Positions 24,551-34,555 of a stretch of DNA of 64,000 bases are shown in pieces. How positions within the stretch are numbered: the stretch's first letter is position 1; every line of letters starts with the position of its first letter. Origin of the DNA: Akebia trifoliata (Eukaryota > Streptophyta > Magnoliopsida > Ranunculales > Lardizabalaceae); assembly GCA_017979445.1 (NCBI GenBank), contig CM030717.1:13378086-13442085 (forward strand), read 5' to 3'. The notes beneath the pieces were generated by a model. It was not told the origin of the DNA. It searched no databases and saw only the letters and a program-made list of their open reading frames with translations. Position numbers and translations under genes: made by a program.

Positions 24551-24875
24551 TAGGGGTGAATTTAGAGTAGAGGTACTCGCCCCACAAGAGTTTTTAAATT
24601 TTATGGATTAATGTGCTATTGAAACAGATTTTAACCACGGACAAAGAAATCTGTCAGTATTACCCTCCCAAATATTTTTTTAAATTTTATGGATTAATGT
24701 GCTATTGAAACAGATTTTAACCACGGACAAAGAAATCTGTCAGTATTACCCTCCCAAATATTTTTTCCACTCTTAGTTGCCCCCCACAATTATTGTTTCA
24801 CTCTTAATTGTCCCCACAAATTTTTTTCTACTCTTTGAGTGCCCCCACATGAGCAAAAACCTGGCTCTGCCCCTG
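24551..24875. mobile_element. hAT-type MITE with 8-bp target duplication
   Basis: Flanked by perfect ACCTTATT duplications (24543-24550 and 24876-24883). Ends are TAGGGGTGAATTTAGAG and, in reverse complement, CAGGGGCAGAGCCAGG, typical of hAT superfamily MITEs. It contains a perfect 86-bp tandem duplication (24595-24680 and 24681-24766). Sits about 500 bp upstream of the U-box gene. Confidence 0.8.
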
Positions 24876-25193
24876 ACCTTATTGTGTCATTTAAAAATTT
24901 TCTGATACAACCGATGAGATGGCAACCGTTAGATGAGAAAATAATCAACAATTCAGACGATTGGCTACTGAAATTCAGCAAAATACGGTTGTTTAAAACA
25001 CCGTAGATCATAGACTTGACTGCTTCTACAAATCGGTCGTCGTGTCCTTAGTTAAACCCACTGGTATTTGGAAATTTGGACCAATGCTTCTGGAATTATG
25101 CAACGGCTGCCGAAAATCAGCTTTGACTCAACAAATTTAAATAATAAAAAAATGGCGGGAAAGATAACAAATCCAACAAATTCTGTATTTCCT

Positions 25194-25202
25194 CCACGTG
25201 GC
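25194..25202 (+). promoter_or_regulatory. G-box / ABRE-like site in the U-box gene promoter
   Basis: CCACGTGGC, a perfect palindromic G-box, lies 172 bp before the start codon. A TATA-like CTATATTTT follows near 25236. Such sites are bound by bZIP and bHLH factors. That this one is used is inference from position. Confidence 0.5.
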
Positions 25203-25373
25203 AGAAACCCACAAGGTCGTCCTTCTCTCCACCACCTATATTTTGTCACATTCATTAGCTAGTGCACAAACATAAACTGTCAAAAAATGGAACATTTTTT
25301 TTTTTTTTCAAAAAAAAAATTATGAAACAATGGAGGAATTCTCCCTAAGTAATCCAAACCCTAACCCTAGAAA

Positions 25374-27461
25374 ATGAACAAGGAGAGTTGGAGAGAGTTC
25401 ATGATGGCTTCCTCCTCAGGTTTCCTGCCTACTGGTTCCCTAATAGAGTCCTTAATTCACATCTCTAATGAATTATCTTCCATGGACAAACTTCCAATAT
25501 TACAAGCGCGAAACATCGTGATGATGATGAGACGGATCAAGCTACTTTCTTCGTTATTTGAAGATATTCGAGAAACCAATAGCCCACTTCCACCATCATC
25601 CATATTATGTCTCACTGAGCTTTTCTCTATGATTCGAAAAGTGAAGCTTTTGATCCAAGAATGTATTGAGGGGAGCTCTTTGTGGAACCTTGTACAAACG
25701 GAATTCGTTTCGAAGCAATTCCATGTGATGGTGAAGGAGATTGGGAAGGCACTTGATATTCTCCCCTTGAGTTTACTTAATGTAAGTTCCGATGTTCGAG
25801 AGCAAGTAGAGCTTCTTCACAAGCAAGCGAAGAGGGCGGACATGTTTGTTGATCCTATGGAGTCCCAAAGAAGAGAAGAGCTGATACAAGTGATGACAAA
25901 CACCTATGAGAAGAATGGAAAAAAGAGAGGAATTGTTGATTGTAAGAAAGTTCAAGAAATTATGTGTGACATTGGTTTGAGAAGTCCGAATGATTACGAT
26001 GTAGAAATTTTGAAGCTAGAGGCCGAGGCACAAAAGCAAGCTGGGACTGGTGGTCTCATTGTGGTTTCCAATATCAACAATCTTGTTTCCCTTGTTTTGT
26101 ATTCGAAATTTATGATTTATGGGGACAAACGAAATGAAAACACCCAAGAAGACTTGGAGCAACAATGCTTGATAACGTCAAATAGCAATCAAGACTGTTC
26201 TTCGTCATCTCAATCGACAATTTTCACCATACCTGATGAGTTACGGTGCCCAATTTCTCTCGACTTAATGAGAGATCCCGTGATCGTAGCATCTGGTCAC
26301 ACCTATGATCGCAATTCAATTGCACAATGGATCAATTCGGGTCACCACTCATGCCCAAAGAGCGGGCAAAAGCTAATTCACATGGCCCTCATACCCAATT
26401 ATGCACTCAAGAGCTTAATCCATCAATGGTGCCAAGATAACAATGTCCCGTTGAGCGAATCGTCTTCTTCCTCCTCTGCATCATCCTCAGATTTGGAGCG
26501 AAGTAGCAGTAAACGAAAATTATCGGAGAAGGCCGTGGACCACATCTCGGCCACAAAAGTCGCTATGGACACTGTCAAGATGACCGCGGAGTTTCTAGTT
26601 GGAAAATTGGCAACCGGGTCCTCTGAGGTTCAAAGGCAAGCAGCTTACGAACTTCGATTACTAGCAAAAACAGGGATGGACAATCGTCGAATGATTGCCG
26701 AAGCGGGCGCTATCCCATTTTTAGTTATATTATTAAGCACAAATGATCCAAGAATCCAAGAGAATGCCGTAACTGCTTTACTCAACCTATCCATTTTCGA
26801 AAACAATAAGGTACTTATAATGGCAGCCGGTGCAATTGACAACATCATAGAAGTTTTGCAATCGGGGAAGACCATGGAAGCGAGGGAGAATGCAGCAGCA
26901 GCGATCTTCAGCTTATCGATGATCGATGATTGCAAGGTTACAATAGGGGCCCACCCCAGAGCAATTCCAGCCTTGGTGGGGCTATTGAGGGAGGGGACTA
27001 CGGTAGGGAAGAGAGACGCTGCCACGGCCCTTTTCAATCTTGCGGTTTACAATGCTAACAAGGCAAGTGTGGTGGTTGCGGGGGCGGTTCCTTTGTTAGT
27101 TGAATTGTTGATGGACGACAAGGCAGGAATCACCGATGATGCATTGGCGGTACTAGCTTTGTTATCGGGGTGCGGTGAAGGATTGGAAGAATTGAGGGAG
27201 AATAGGGTGGTGGTGCCTCTTCTTATTGATTTAATGAGATTTGGTTCACCGAAAGGGAAGGAAAATTCGATAACTCTTTTGTTGGGGTTGTGTAAGAACG
27301 GGGGAGATGAGTTGGTGAGGCGTTTGTTGATAAACCCACATAGTATTCCTTCTCTTCAGAGATTGGTTTCAGATGGATCACTCAAGGCTAGAAGGAAGGC
27401 TGATGCATTACTTAGATTACTCAATAGGTTCTGTTCTCAGCCTCACCATTCTCTTGGATGA
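25374..27461 (+). CDS. plant U-box / ARM-repeat E3 ubiquitin ligase (PUB family)
   Basis: Complete, intronless 695-aa protein. Residues about 15-260 form the helical U-box N-terminal region of this PUB class. The U-box is at about 284-358 (DELRCPISLDLMRDPVIVASG … CPKSGQ … PNYALKSLIHQWC), the fold that binds the ubiquitin-charged E2. A Ser-rich linker spans about 360-385, and six or so ARM repeats fill about 400-690 (for example AEAGAIPFLVILL, NAVTALLNLSI, KRDAATALFNLAVYN), the likely substrate-binding surface. It transfers ubiquitin to target proteins, and relatives act in immunity, hormone and stress signalling. Order and length fit the PUB10-19 group. The U-box and ARM wording seems nearest to PUB16/17-like proteins, but I would not name an orthologue. 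Start: first ATG of the frame; a second pair of Met at residues 10-11 (MMASSSG) is a plausible alternative. A G-box lies 172 bp upstream. Confidence 0.96.
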   Translation: MNKESWREFMMASSSGFLPTGSLIESLIHISNELSSMDKLPILQARNIVMMMRRIKLLSSLFEDIRETNSPLPPSSILCLTELFSMIRKVKLLIQECIEGSSLWNLVQTEFVSKQFHVMVKEIGKALDILPLSLLNVSSDVREQVELLHKQAKRADMFVDPMESQRREELIQVMTNTYEKNGKKRGIVDCKKVQEIMCDIGLRSPNDYDVEILKLEAEAQKQAGTGGLIVVSNINNLVSLVLYSKFMIYGDKRNENTQEDLEQQCLITSNSNQDCSSSSQSTIFTIPDELRCPISLDLMRDPVIVASGHTYDRNSIAQWINSGHHSCPKSGQKLIHMALIPNYALKSLIHQWCQDNNVPLSESSSSSSASSSDLERSSSKRKLSEKAVDHISATKVAMDTVKMTAEFLVGKLATGSSEVQRQAAYELRLLAKTGMDNRRMIAEAGAIPFLVILLSTNDPRIQENAVTALLNLSIFENNKVLIMAAGAIDNIIEVLQSGKTMEARENAAAAIFSLSMIDDCKVTIGAHPRAIPALVGLLREGTTVGKRDAATALFNLAVYNANKASVVVAGAVPLLVELLMDDKAGITDDALAVLALLSGCGEGLEELRENRVVVPLLIDLMRFGSPKGKENSITLLLGLCKNGGDELVRRLLINPHSIPSLQRLVSDGSLKARRKADALLRLLNRFCSQPHHSLG

Positions 27462-28068
27462 ATGATTAAGGAAATAAACACAAGCCTTGAAAAGAGGAAA
27501 CTTGTAAATCTGTGATATCTTTACAATGGAAATGTTGTTTTTATTGGTTTTACAATAGTTGGAAGTCCCTTCATATGAGATGGGACTTATTGTTTGGTTG
27601 TATTTTGAATGATTTGATTCTAAGTGTAAACATCATGTTATTTTCTTTGATATATTGCACTTTCAGAAAAATTGACCATTTTTTCCAAATATCTGGAAAA
27701 ATATCCAAATAAGGACAAGTCAATTAAATGAGCGAATCGATCCTCCTCCCTCATCAAGAACAATCTTCAAATTTCAAAAACAAGATAGGGATTTTAAGGA
27801 GGTTGACTGTGATGTATTTTTGGGACATTTGAATAGTCCCCAAAAATTTTCCAAATTTTTTTCTGAAACTTTCTCTGATTAATCACAATCAAACTAAAGT
27901 GACCCCCACCGAATAATTGCTGAGTCCGAACTTGGTTACTATGATATGTGAATGTAGATGGAGTTTCAATGGCTAGAAAGTCAACAAATGAAGTGGAGAT
28001 TTAGGGCACACTTCAGATTTATAGTTGGAATCTTTACATTAGGCTACTTTTTATATATTGGTTGATCT
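27462..28068. other. 3' flank of the U-box gene
   Basis: AT-rich sequence containing the likely 3' UTR. No gene recognised. Confidence 0.5.
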
Positions 28069-28270
28069 AATATTTTTAAGACTAATGATAAAATGTCTCT
28101 CTAAAACATACACGGTCTGTTTGTGGTTGATGTGGCAAGTGGACAGAATCGTAGATCTTTTTCTTGTGGATCCCAAAGAAAAAGATCTATGGTTAGTGCA
28201 CTTGCCACGTCAACCATGTACAGACCAAGCATGTTTTTTCAAGTCAGATTATCATAACTCTATATTTAAA
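28069..28270. mobile_element. long-hairpin MITE, copy H4
   Basis: Stem arms GGTCTGTTTGTGGTTGATGT … GTAGATCTTTTTCTT (28115-28165) and AAGAAAAAGATCTATGG … CACGTCAACCATGTACAGACC (28176-28226). The outer right end reads, in reverse complement, AGAGTTATGATAATCTGACT, matching H1 and H2. The arm contains GCCACGTCA, an ACGT-core element. Confidence 0.78.
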
Positions 28271-28323
28271 TACCCTACTAGGGTTCATGTAATAATTGTG
28301 GCTGAATTGTCCGTCACTGGACC

Positions 28324-30246
28324 TTAGGAGCTCGGTCTATGGAGGTGGAATGAAAACTGTTCGCAGTTAGAACCAAAGCTCAGCCCAAAAATGCATAGGA
28401 GCGTGAGATTGAAAACGAATAGTAAGTGCAGTTTCAACAAGGTGGCGATGTTTTCGCTCGGCGACACCATTTTGAGCATGGGTGTGGGGACATGATAGGC
28501 AGCGTACAATGCCACTTGAAGAAACTCTTTGTTTTGATATTCTCCACCACCATCACATTGAAAGTAACAACTATTGGCATTGAAGGCATTTTCAACCATC
28601 CTTTTAAATTCACAATTTTGAAAAGACTTTTGAACTAATGTACATAGGGTAAATCCATGCAAACCTCATAAAATCATCAATGAATAATGCATACTAATGA
28701 TAACCTTTGGAAGATAAAATTGAAGAAGGGCCCCATACATCTGAATGAACTAGTTCAAAAGGTTTAGTCGAACAAGTATTTGATTGATGAAATGGCAGTC
28801 TATGATTTTTTCCATATTGACAACAAGAACAAAAAGAAACATTTTTTAGACTACCACTAACTGTCAAACATTTATTGGAAAATAAAACTTGGAGAGTCTT
28901 TGACATGGGATGTCCTAGACGCTTATGCCAAACATCAGCTGTAGTACGTTGTCCCACCAAACCAAAGGATTGAGTGATTGAATGTGAAGAAATTGGATAA
29001 AGATCATCTTTACTTGCCCCGATGAATAGAATTGCCCCCGTTGGTAGATCCTTGACATGAAAACCCCAAGGTAAGAACTCAAAACTACAATGGTTATCAC
29101 GAGTGAAACGAGAAATCAAGAGCAAATTCCTTTTGATGTGTGGAACACAAAGAACATTGTTTAAATGGAAGTTTCAGGAAGGGGATTTTAAGAAGTAATT
29201 GCCTATGTGAGATATGGGAAGACCTGCACCATTGCCTACCAACACATGATCATGGCCAGTGTATTCAGAAGTTTGAGAGAGATTTGATAAATTCGAGGTC
29301 ATATGGTTTGTGGCTCCACTATCAGGGTACCAATTGTTATCAAGCCCATGCTGAAAAGTCATTGTTGCAAGCCCTTGATAAAGAGAGTCAGAATCAACAG
29401 CATGATTGAAATGGTTAGGACACATAATTGTTGTGTGATTATAGTGCCACGATTGTGATTGTGAGTATTGACAGAATTGACTTCATCATGTTGATTTCTA
29501 TGATTATTGAAGAAATGAATGCCACAGTTGCCACGATTAGAGTGAGAACCACCACTACCACGTCCACGCATGGTGAAAAAGGCGTGATTATCAGCAGGAG
29601 CATTGTATCATTGAGGAAGATCCTCGTGACTATAAAGAAATGAGCGGAACTCATGAAATGTTGGAAGATTTTCTTGAGTTGAAATTGATGTATTGAAATC
29701 TTTATATTCCGGTCCAAGTCCAGCAAGAGTATAAAGAACCATATCATAATCAAAAACAGGATTTTGAATCATGGCCAAAGCTTCTGTTATAGACTTCAAT
29801 TTCTGGAGATAGTCATCTACAGAGAGTGCTTCCTTCTTGAAAAATAATAATTGCAAGTGTAATTGCAAAACCCGGGCTTGTAAGCGTTGGGCGTATTGAG
29901 AAGCAAGAGCATTCCATACTTCACGTGAGGATGACAATCCAACTACTTGTGATATAGCACTGTCAGTCAAGGTTGCATTAATCCAATTAAGAAGAGTCAT
30001 ATTGATTTTTCTCCATGATTGGTATTCCAGGTTAAAAATTAAGTTGCCATCTATATCTGTAATTGTTGAGGGAGGTGGGGCCACATTATCATCAATAAAG
30101 GGATGGAGGTCATTAGCACAGAGTATAGGTAACAAGTTACTTTTCCATACAAGATAATTGGAATGGTCAAGCTTAATGGAAACCATATGAGCAATATTAG
30201 GCATGATGGGAAGAACTTTAGTAGAAGATGAGGTTGATGAAGCCAT
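28324..30246 (-). pseudogene. Ty1/copia fragment I: gag to integrase, broken
   Basis: Reading from 30246 down: a copia gag of about 212 codons (MASSTSSSTKVLPIM … LDHSNYLVWKSNLLP) to 29608; a Gly/Arg/Asn-rich stretch; the protease motif NWYPDSGATNHMTS near 29330; a GAG-pre-integrase region (VWHKRLGHPMS) near 28915; a CxxC finger; then the integrase (HSDVWGP near 28730; a DGGGEY catalytic segment near 28545). Frame changes occur between gag and protease and within the integrase, and the integrase ends at a junction near 28363-28389 where unrelated sequence begins. Reverse transcriptase, RNase H and both LTRs are missing. The order PR-IN before RT defines Ty1/copia. Confidence 0.88.
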
Positions 30247-30261
30247 GCCTAAAAAAAAAAA

Positions 30262-30431
30262 GATGTTCGAGCCAACCTATTTTATATTGTGACAATATTA
30301 GTGCGGTCTATCTCTCCTCAAATCCAGTATTTCATGCAAGAACTAAGCATATCGAGATAGACCATTACTTCATTCGTGAAAAAGTTCATCAAGGTGATTT
30401 TCACGTTCTTTATATCTTTGGTGTTGATCAA
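30262..30431 (+). pseudogene. copia RNase H fragment II, 5' part
   Basis: Open plus-strand frame reading LYCDNISAVYLSSNPVF and RTKHIEIDHYFIREKV, the C-terminal part of copia RNase H. It is head-to-head with fragment I (which runs minus). The reading stops at GVDQ, where LINE sequence starts; the continuation of the same domain appears at about 31581-31671. Confidence 0.8.
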
Positions 30432-31580
30432 CAACTTAGGGAAGTGGCTCTGGAGGTTTGGGGAGGAAAGGGACAGTCTGTGGAGGAGGGTCATTACGGC
30501 CAAGTATGGGGAAAAAAGACTAGACTGGTATAGAAGTGAGGCTAAAGGTACGTATGGGTGTAGTGTTTGGAAGGGAATTCTAAAAGTGAGAGAGGAGTTT
30601 GAGAAAGGGATCAGATTCAAGGCGGGCATGGAAGATAAAATCAGATTATGGGAGGGTAGTTGGTGCGGCACATCGTCTCTAGCGGCTCAATTTCCGTCCT
30701 TATACGCTTGTTCTCAGAAGAAAAATGAAACAATCCAACAATGTTTGATTCGCAACAACTCCAGCTCTACTTGGGATTTGAGGCTTAGGAGAAACTTTAA
30801 TGATTAGGAGCTAACTGAGATGACATCTTTCCTTGATCTCTTACATTTGCGTCTTCTCAATGTAAGTGAATATGACAGGTAGGAATGGACGAGGGCAAAG
30901 GACAAGAGATTCTCTGTCAATTCTTTTCATAAGTGGCTCAACCCTTACGCCCGAGCGATCCTTTCTGGGATCCATTATTTGGTTCAACTTTGTCCCTTCC
31001 AAAATTTCATTTTTTGTATGATAAGCTTTTCTTAGTAAAATACTAATGATGGATAATTTGATTGTTCGGGGTTGAATTACACCTAATTGTTGCCTGTTAT
31101 ATTTGAAGGATGGGGAGTATGTCGACCATATATTAATCCATTGCCCCTTTTCTCATCATATTTGGTCAAATTGTTTTGGTCTGTTCCATATTCAATGGGT
31201 TTTTCCTTGTAAGTTCTCCTCGTTGGTAAAAAGGCGGGTCAGTGATGCTTTCTCTTCCAAAAAGAGATTTGGGCTATTCTTCCCTCGACTATTGCTTGGG
31301 GGGTGTGAAGTGAGAGAAATAATAGGGACTTCAATAGTAAGATGAGAAGTGTTCATGATAGCTTCTTGGAGATCTTGGGCTTGTTGTACTTATGGTCGAA
31401 ATAGAACATAGAGTTTAAGGGGACTACTTTTGATGACTTTGTCTTTAAATGGAACTCTTTCTATAATCATTGATGCTTTAGTTTTTCTTTGTTTTGTAGC
31501 TCTTTGAGAGGCTTCTTCAACCTCATTGTACTTTTTTTCTCTTCTTTATCAATATATTATACTTATCAATTTTTTTTTTT
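30432..31580 (+). mobile_element. 5'-truncated LINE inserted in the copia RNase H
   Basis: A broken reading matches the 3' end of plant L1-type ORF2: LGKWLWRFGEERDSLWRRVI followed by KYGEKRLDWYRSEAKG, then the zinc-finger-like reverse-transcriptase C-terminal segment near 31103-31200 (KDGEYVDHILIHCPFSHHIW). Several stops and frame changes separate these. The 3' end is a T-rich stretch (31561-31580) rather than a clear poly(A), and I could not identify a target-site duplication. The endonuclease and RT core are absent, as expected for 5' truncation. Confidence 0.8.
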
Positions 31581-31671
31581 ATTTTTACTGAAGGCTTATC
31601 TGGATCACGTTTTAAGCTTTTATGTAACAAGTTGTTGTCCTCATTACAACTGGCATCAACTTGAGGGAGGG
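31581..31671 (+). pseudogene. copia RNase H fragment II, 3' end and polypurine tract
   Basis: After the LINE the frame resumes as FTEGLSGSRFKLLCNKLL, the tail of copia RNase H, and ends in TTGAGGGAGGG directly before TGTTAGC. This is the usual polypurine tract plus LTR start of plant copia elements. Confidence 0.7.
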
Positions 31672-31745
31672 TGTTAGCAATTAGAACCAAAGCTCAGCCC
31701 AAAGGTTCTCACACCTTTTGCAATTATAATTAGTAGCCCACATGT
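31672..31745 (+). repeat. start of a copia 3' LTR, inverted-repeat partner 1
   Basis: Begins TGTTAGCAATTAGAACC after a polypurine tract. About 70 bp of it recur in reverse complement at 32296-32368. The LTR is cut off where minus-strand RT sequence begins. Confidence 0.65.
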
Positions 31746-32295
31746 TCACATGTAAAATCATCAATGAATAATACATAAACCGATAAAACCAAGCACGTCG
31801 TGCCCGTTTCAAATTGTAAATGGCTTTATTAAACTTGCACACATGGGAGGGAAAAAGTGAATCGACAAAACTGAGTGGTTGTGCCATGTAAACTATTTCT
31901 TAGAAAATCGCATGCAAAAAGGCATTTCGCACATCAAGTTGGTGACTAGGCCAATGTTTCACCACGTCAAATGATAAGAGAGTTCGAATGGTAGTTGGTT
32001 TCACCACAGGACTAAAAGTTTCATCATAGTCAATGCTCTGTTGTTGGTGAAATCCTTTAGCGACTAAGCGCGCTTTGTACCATTCAATGGAACCGTCAGA
32101 TCATCGTTTGACTTTAAATACCCACTTTGAACCAATAACATTTATGTTAGAAGATGGGGGGACAAGTGTCCATGTACATTGCACAATAATGCATTAAATT
32201 CTTCAACCAATGCAACCCTCCGCAAAGGACTTTTAGAGGCAACTGTGTAAGATGTGGGTTCAGATTCATTAGTACCGCGAGAATGAGCCACAAGG
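31681..32295 (-). pseudogene. copia fragment III: reverse transcriptase start
   Basis: Reading on the minus strand from about 32290: the pre-RT linker (TSYTVASKSPLRRV), then the RT ([58 protein letters not shown], ending RARRAWF). Frameshifts near 32100-32150 and a stop near 31900 break it. It is opposite in orientation to fragment II and enclosed by inverted copies of an LTR terminus. Confidence 0.82.
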
Positions 32296-32368
32296 CATGT
32301 GGGTTACTAATTATAACTGCTGAAGGTGTGAGAACCTTTGGGTTGGGCTTTGGTTCTAACTGCTAATA
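32296..32368 (-). repeat. copia LTR start, inverted-repeat partner 2
   Basis: Reverse complement of 31672-31745 with few differences (shared words AGAACCAAAGC, CCCAAAGGTTCTCACACCTT and ATTATAATTAGTA). Confidence 0.75.
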
Positions 32369-32391
32369 AAAACTTAAGAGTTGGATCAGGT

Positions 32392-32555
32392 ACAAGTGTT
32401 GCAATCAAGTCAATTGGCAATTTAGTTTTAGAGCTACCATTAGGGAAACTTTTGATTTTAAAATACTGAATTTACAAGTGTTGCAATCAAGTCAATTGGC
32501 AATTTAGTTTTAGAGCTACCATTAGGGAAACTTTTGATTTTAAAATACTGAATTT
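32392..32555. repeat. perfect tandem duplication, 82-bp unit
   Basis: ACAAGTGTTGCAATCAAGTC … TACTGAATTT occurs at 32392-32473 and again at 32474-32555 without a visible difference, so it is either recent or an assembly effect. Confidence 0.9.
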
Positions 32556-34555
32556 ACGAAGGCCGGTAGGAATTTTGTTTTTGTATCCAAGTTATTAAAT
32601 TTAGATTACATCTTTTGGTTCAAATGTTAAAATAAAAATTGCTAATGTAACCTTGTAAGCAGTTTTTACTTAATTTTTTTCCTAGTAAATTCAAATTATA
32701 TGTCAAAGGTTAACATTGATTATTTCATTGACAAATCAATGATCAAGAGATTAATAAAATATCGTCCTTTGAGTTCACTCAAGTTAGAATCATTCTCCAC
32801 CCTGAAATCATGTCTCCAAGATAAGATGGCCAAGAATGCTTATCCCAAAGTCGAGGAAGTTGTAGATTCTACATAGTTATGTATGTGATTTTATAAATGT
32901 CATTGAGAGGCGATGTCGGTATTTTATCAAATTTATCAATAATTATGCTACCTATGTATATGCCTTTGTCACACACGACAAATAACTGTTAAGGTAAGTG
33001 AGAGGTTGTTAGGATCTATGTTACCAGGTTTGTTAGTTTGTGTCCAAGTTCATAGTTCGCCACTCTAGAATGAACCTAGTATGTAGAGGTCATTTCATCT
33101 CGGGATTTAGGTTATATACATTAGTCTTTGAGAAGAAGAGTTAGGTCAAATGTTACAAAGGATGTCCCTAATACTGCCCAAATCGTGGAGGTATAGGTTG
33201 TTTTCCACGATAGGGGCCGTTGGCAGTTTCGGGTAGATTTTGTTTTTTTTAATGTTTTTGTCTAGGCAAGCAAGGGTTGGTTGTACCCTATACCCTAATG
33301 GGACTCCACTAGAAAGGAGTAGGCTAAAAGTTGTACCGCTCTAGTAGCAAATTCCGACTTTCAAGATCCTCTAAATATCGGGTCAAGAGGACAAGTGAAT
33401 CTTCATTCAATCAAATTTCAGACATGGTGAAGTGAATTAGAATAAGGATCCGAAGGAGAGGTAGTTCTTTGATTAAAATTTTCTGCAGTCCAATCTTCTC
33501 TTGCTTGGATTTATTTTACGTTCCTTTTTAAGAAGAATCACCAACTCTTTTAGGTCCTCATTCATTAATTGAAAAAAGCCCCTAACCTAATTAGGATACG
33601 ACCGACATGACATAATACAACAAACTCTTGAATTCCATATTCAAAATGTTAGGCATTCATGGAACATAGAACGATTTGATGCCGCCCAATGCTTTGTACT
33701 ATAACCCTCCTCATTCTCATCTTTTTGACGTTTAAGCTCATCATCTGACGTTGACCTAGAACGATTATGGAGATCCTTGAATAGAGGATCAAATTACAAC
33801 AAATGTAGTGCATTGAGACGCAAGTAGATTCAACAGGATTTGAATCTAGGTTGTGAGATCAACACTCCTCCACCCTTTATCAACTTAGCTAAGTTGGCAC
33901 TTTCATTTCACATTTTATTACTATTATATCCCAAAAAATAAAAAGAATCGTGGTCTATGTTATACAATAAACAAGGGCTATGTTATAAAAATTGTAGGAA
34001 CAAAGGATTTCAGATACAAAATATATAAATGGGAACAAATGATTTTATATTCAATATTAAAAAAGATAAAAGGGTTTTGTAAGAGATTTGAGTCTATTAT
34101 GAGTAAATGAGTAACCAATTAGTCTAACGTCTTAGAATCCCTTTCACGACATTGGTTTCAAATCTCGTCCGGGACTGAGATGACTCCCCGAGTCCTAATT
34201 GAATTGTTACTAACAAGATAGATTTACTTCACAACATCGCACAAGACAAGACGATTCAGATGATACTTTGAAAATCTCATACAAGTCACTAAATCTTGGC
34301 CACGTCAATTGAGTTTTTGTGTTTTTTATTATATTAGAAAACTATTATTTAAATAAAAAATGATCTTGTCATTAAAAAACTTTGTAATTATTTATACGTA
34401 AACACATTTTAAGTAAATACTTGTAAATCGAGTTAAATGGTTTATCGAGATGACTCGTCCGATATAACTCTGTCTTGTTAATCACAACCCTAAAGGCTAA
34501 AACGGCATTTTAAATTTTGCCTCGTTACGCTCTCCACAGTCCATCCCCGCCAATT
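32556..34555. other. no gene recognised; OXA2 promoter side at the right
   Basis: About 2 kb of AT-rich sequence without a convincing ORF. A SINE-like relic is listed separately at 33836-33905. The last few hundred bases before 34556 must contain the OXA2 promoter, but I see no diagnostic element. Confidence 0.5.
33836..33905 (-). mobile_element. SINE-like relic
   Basis: The reverse complement starts GTGCCAACTTAGCTAAGTTG and has GATTCAAATCC about 45 bp later. It resembles the relic at 16622-16724. Confidence 0.35.

Noticed and set aside
26645..27037. 130-aa minus-strand ORF
   Set aside because: Shadow of the ARM-repeat region of the U-box gene.
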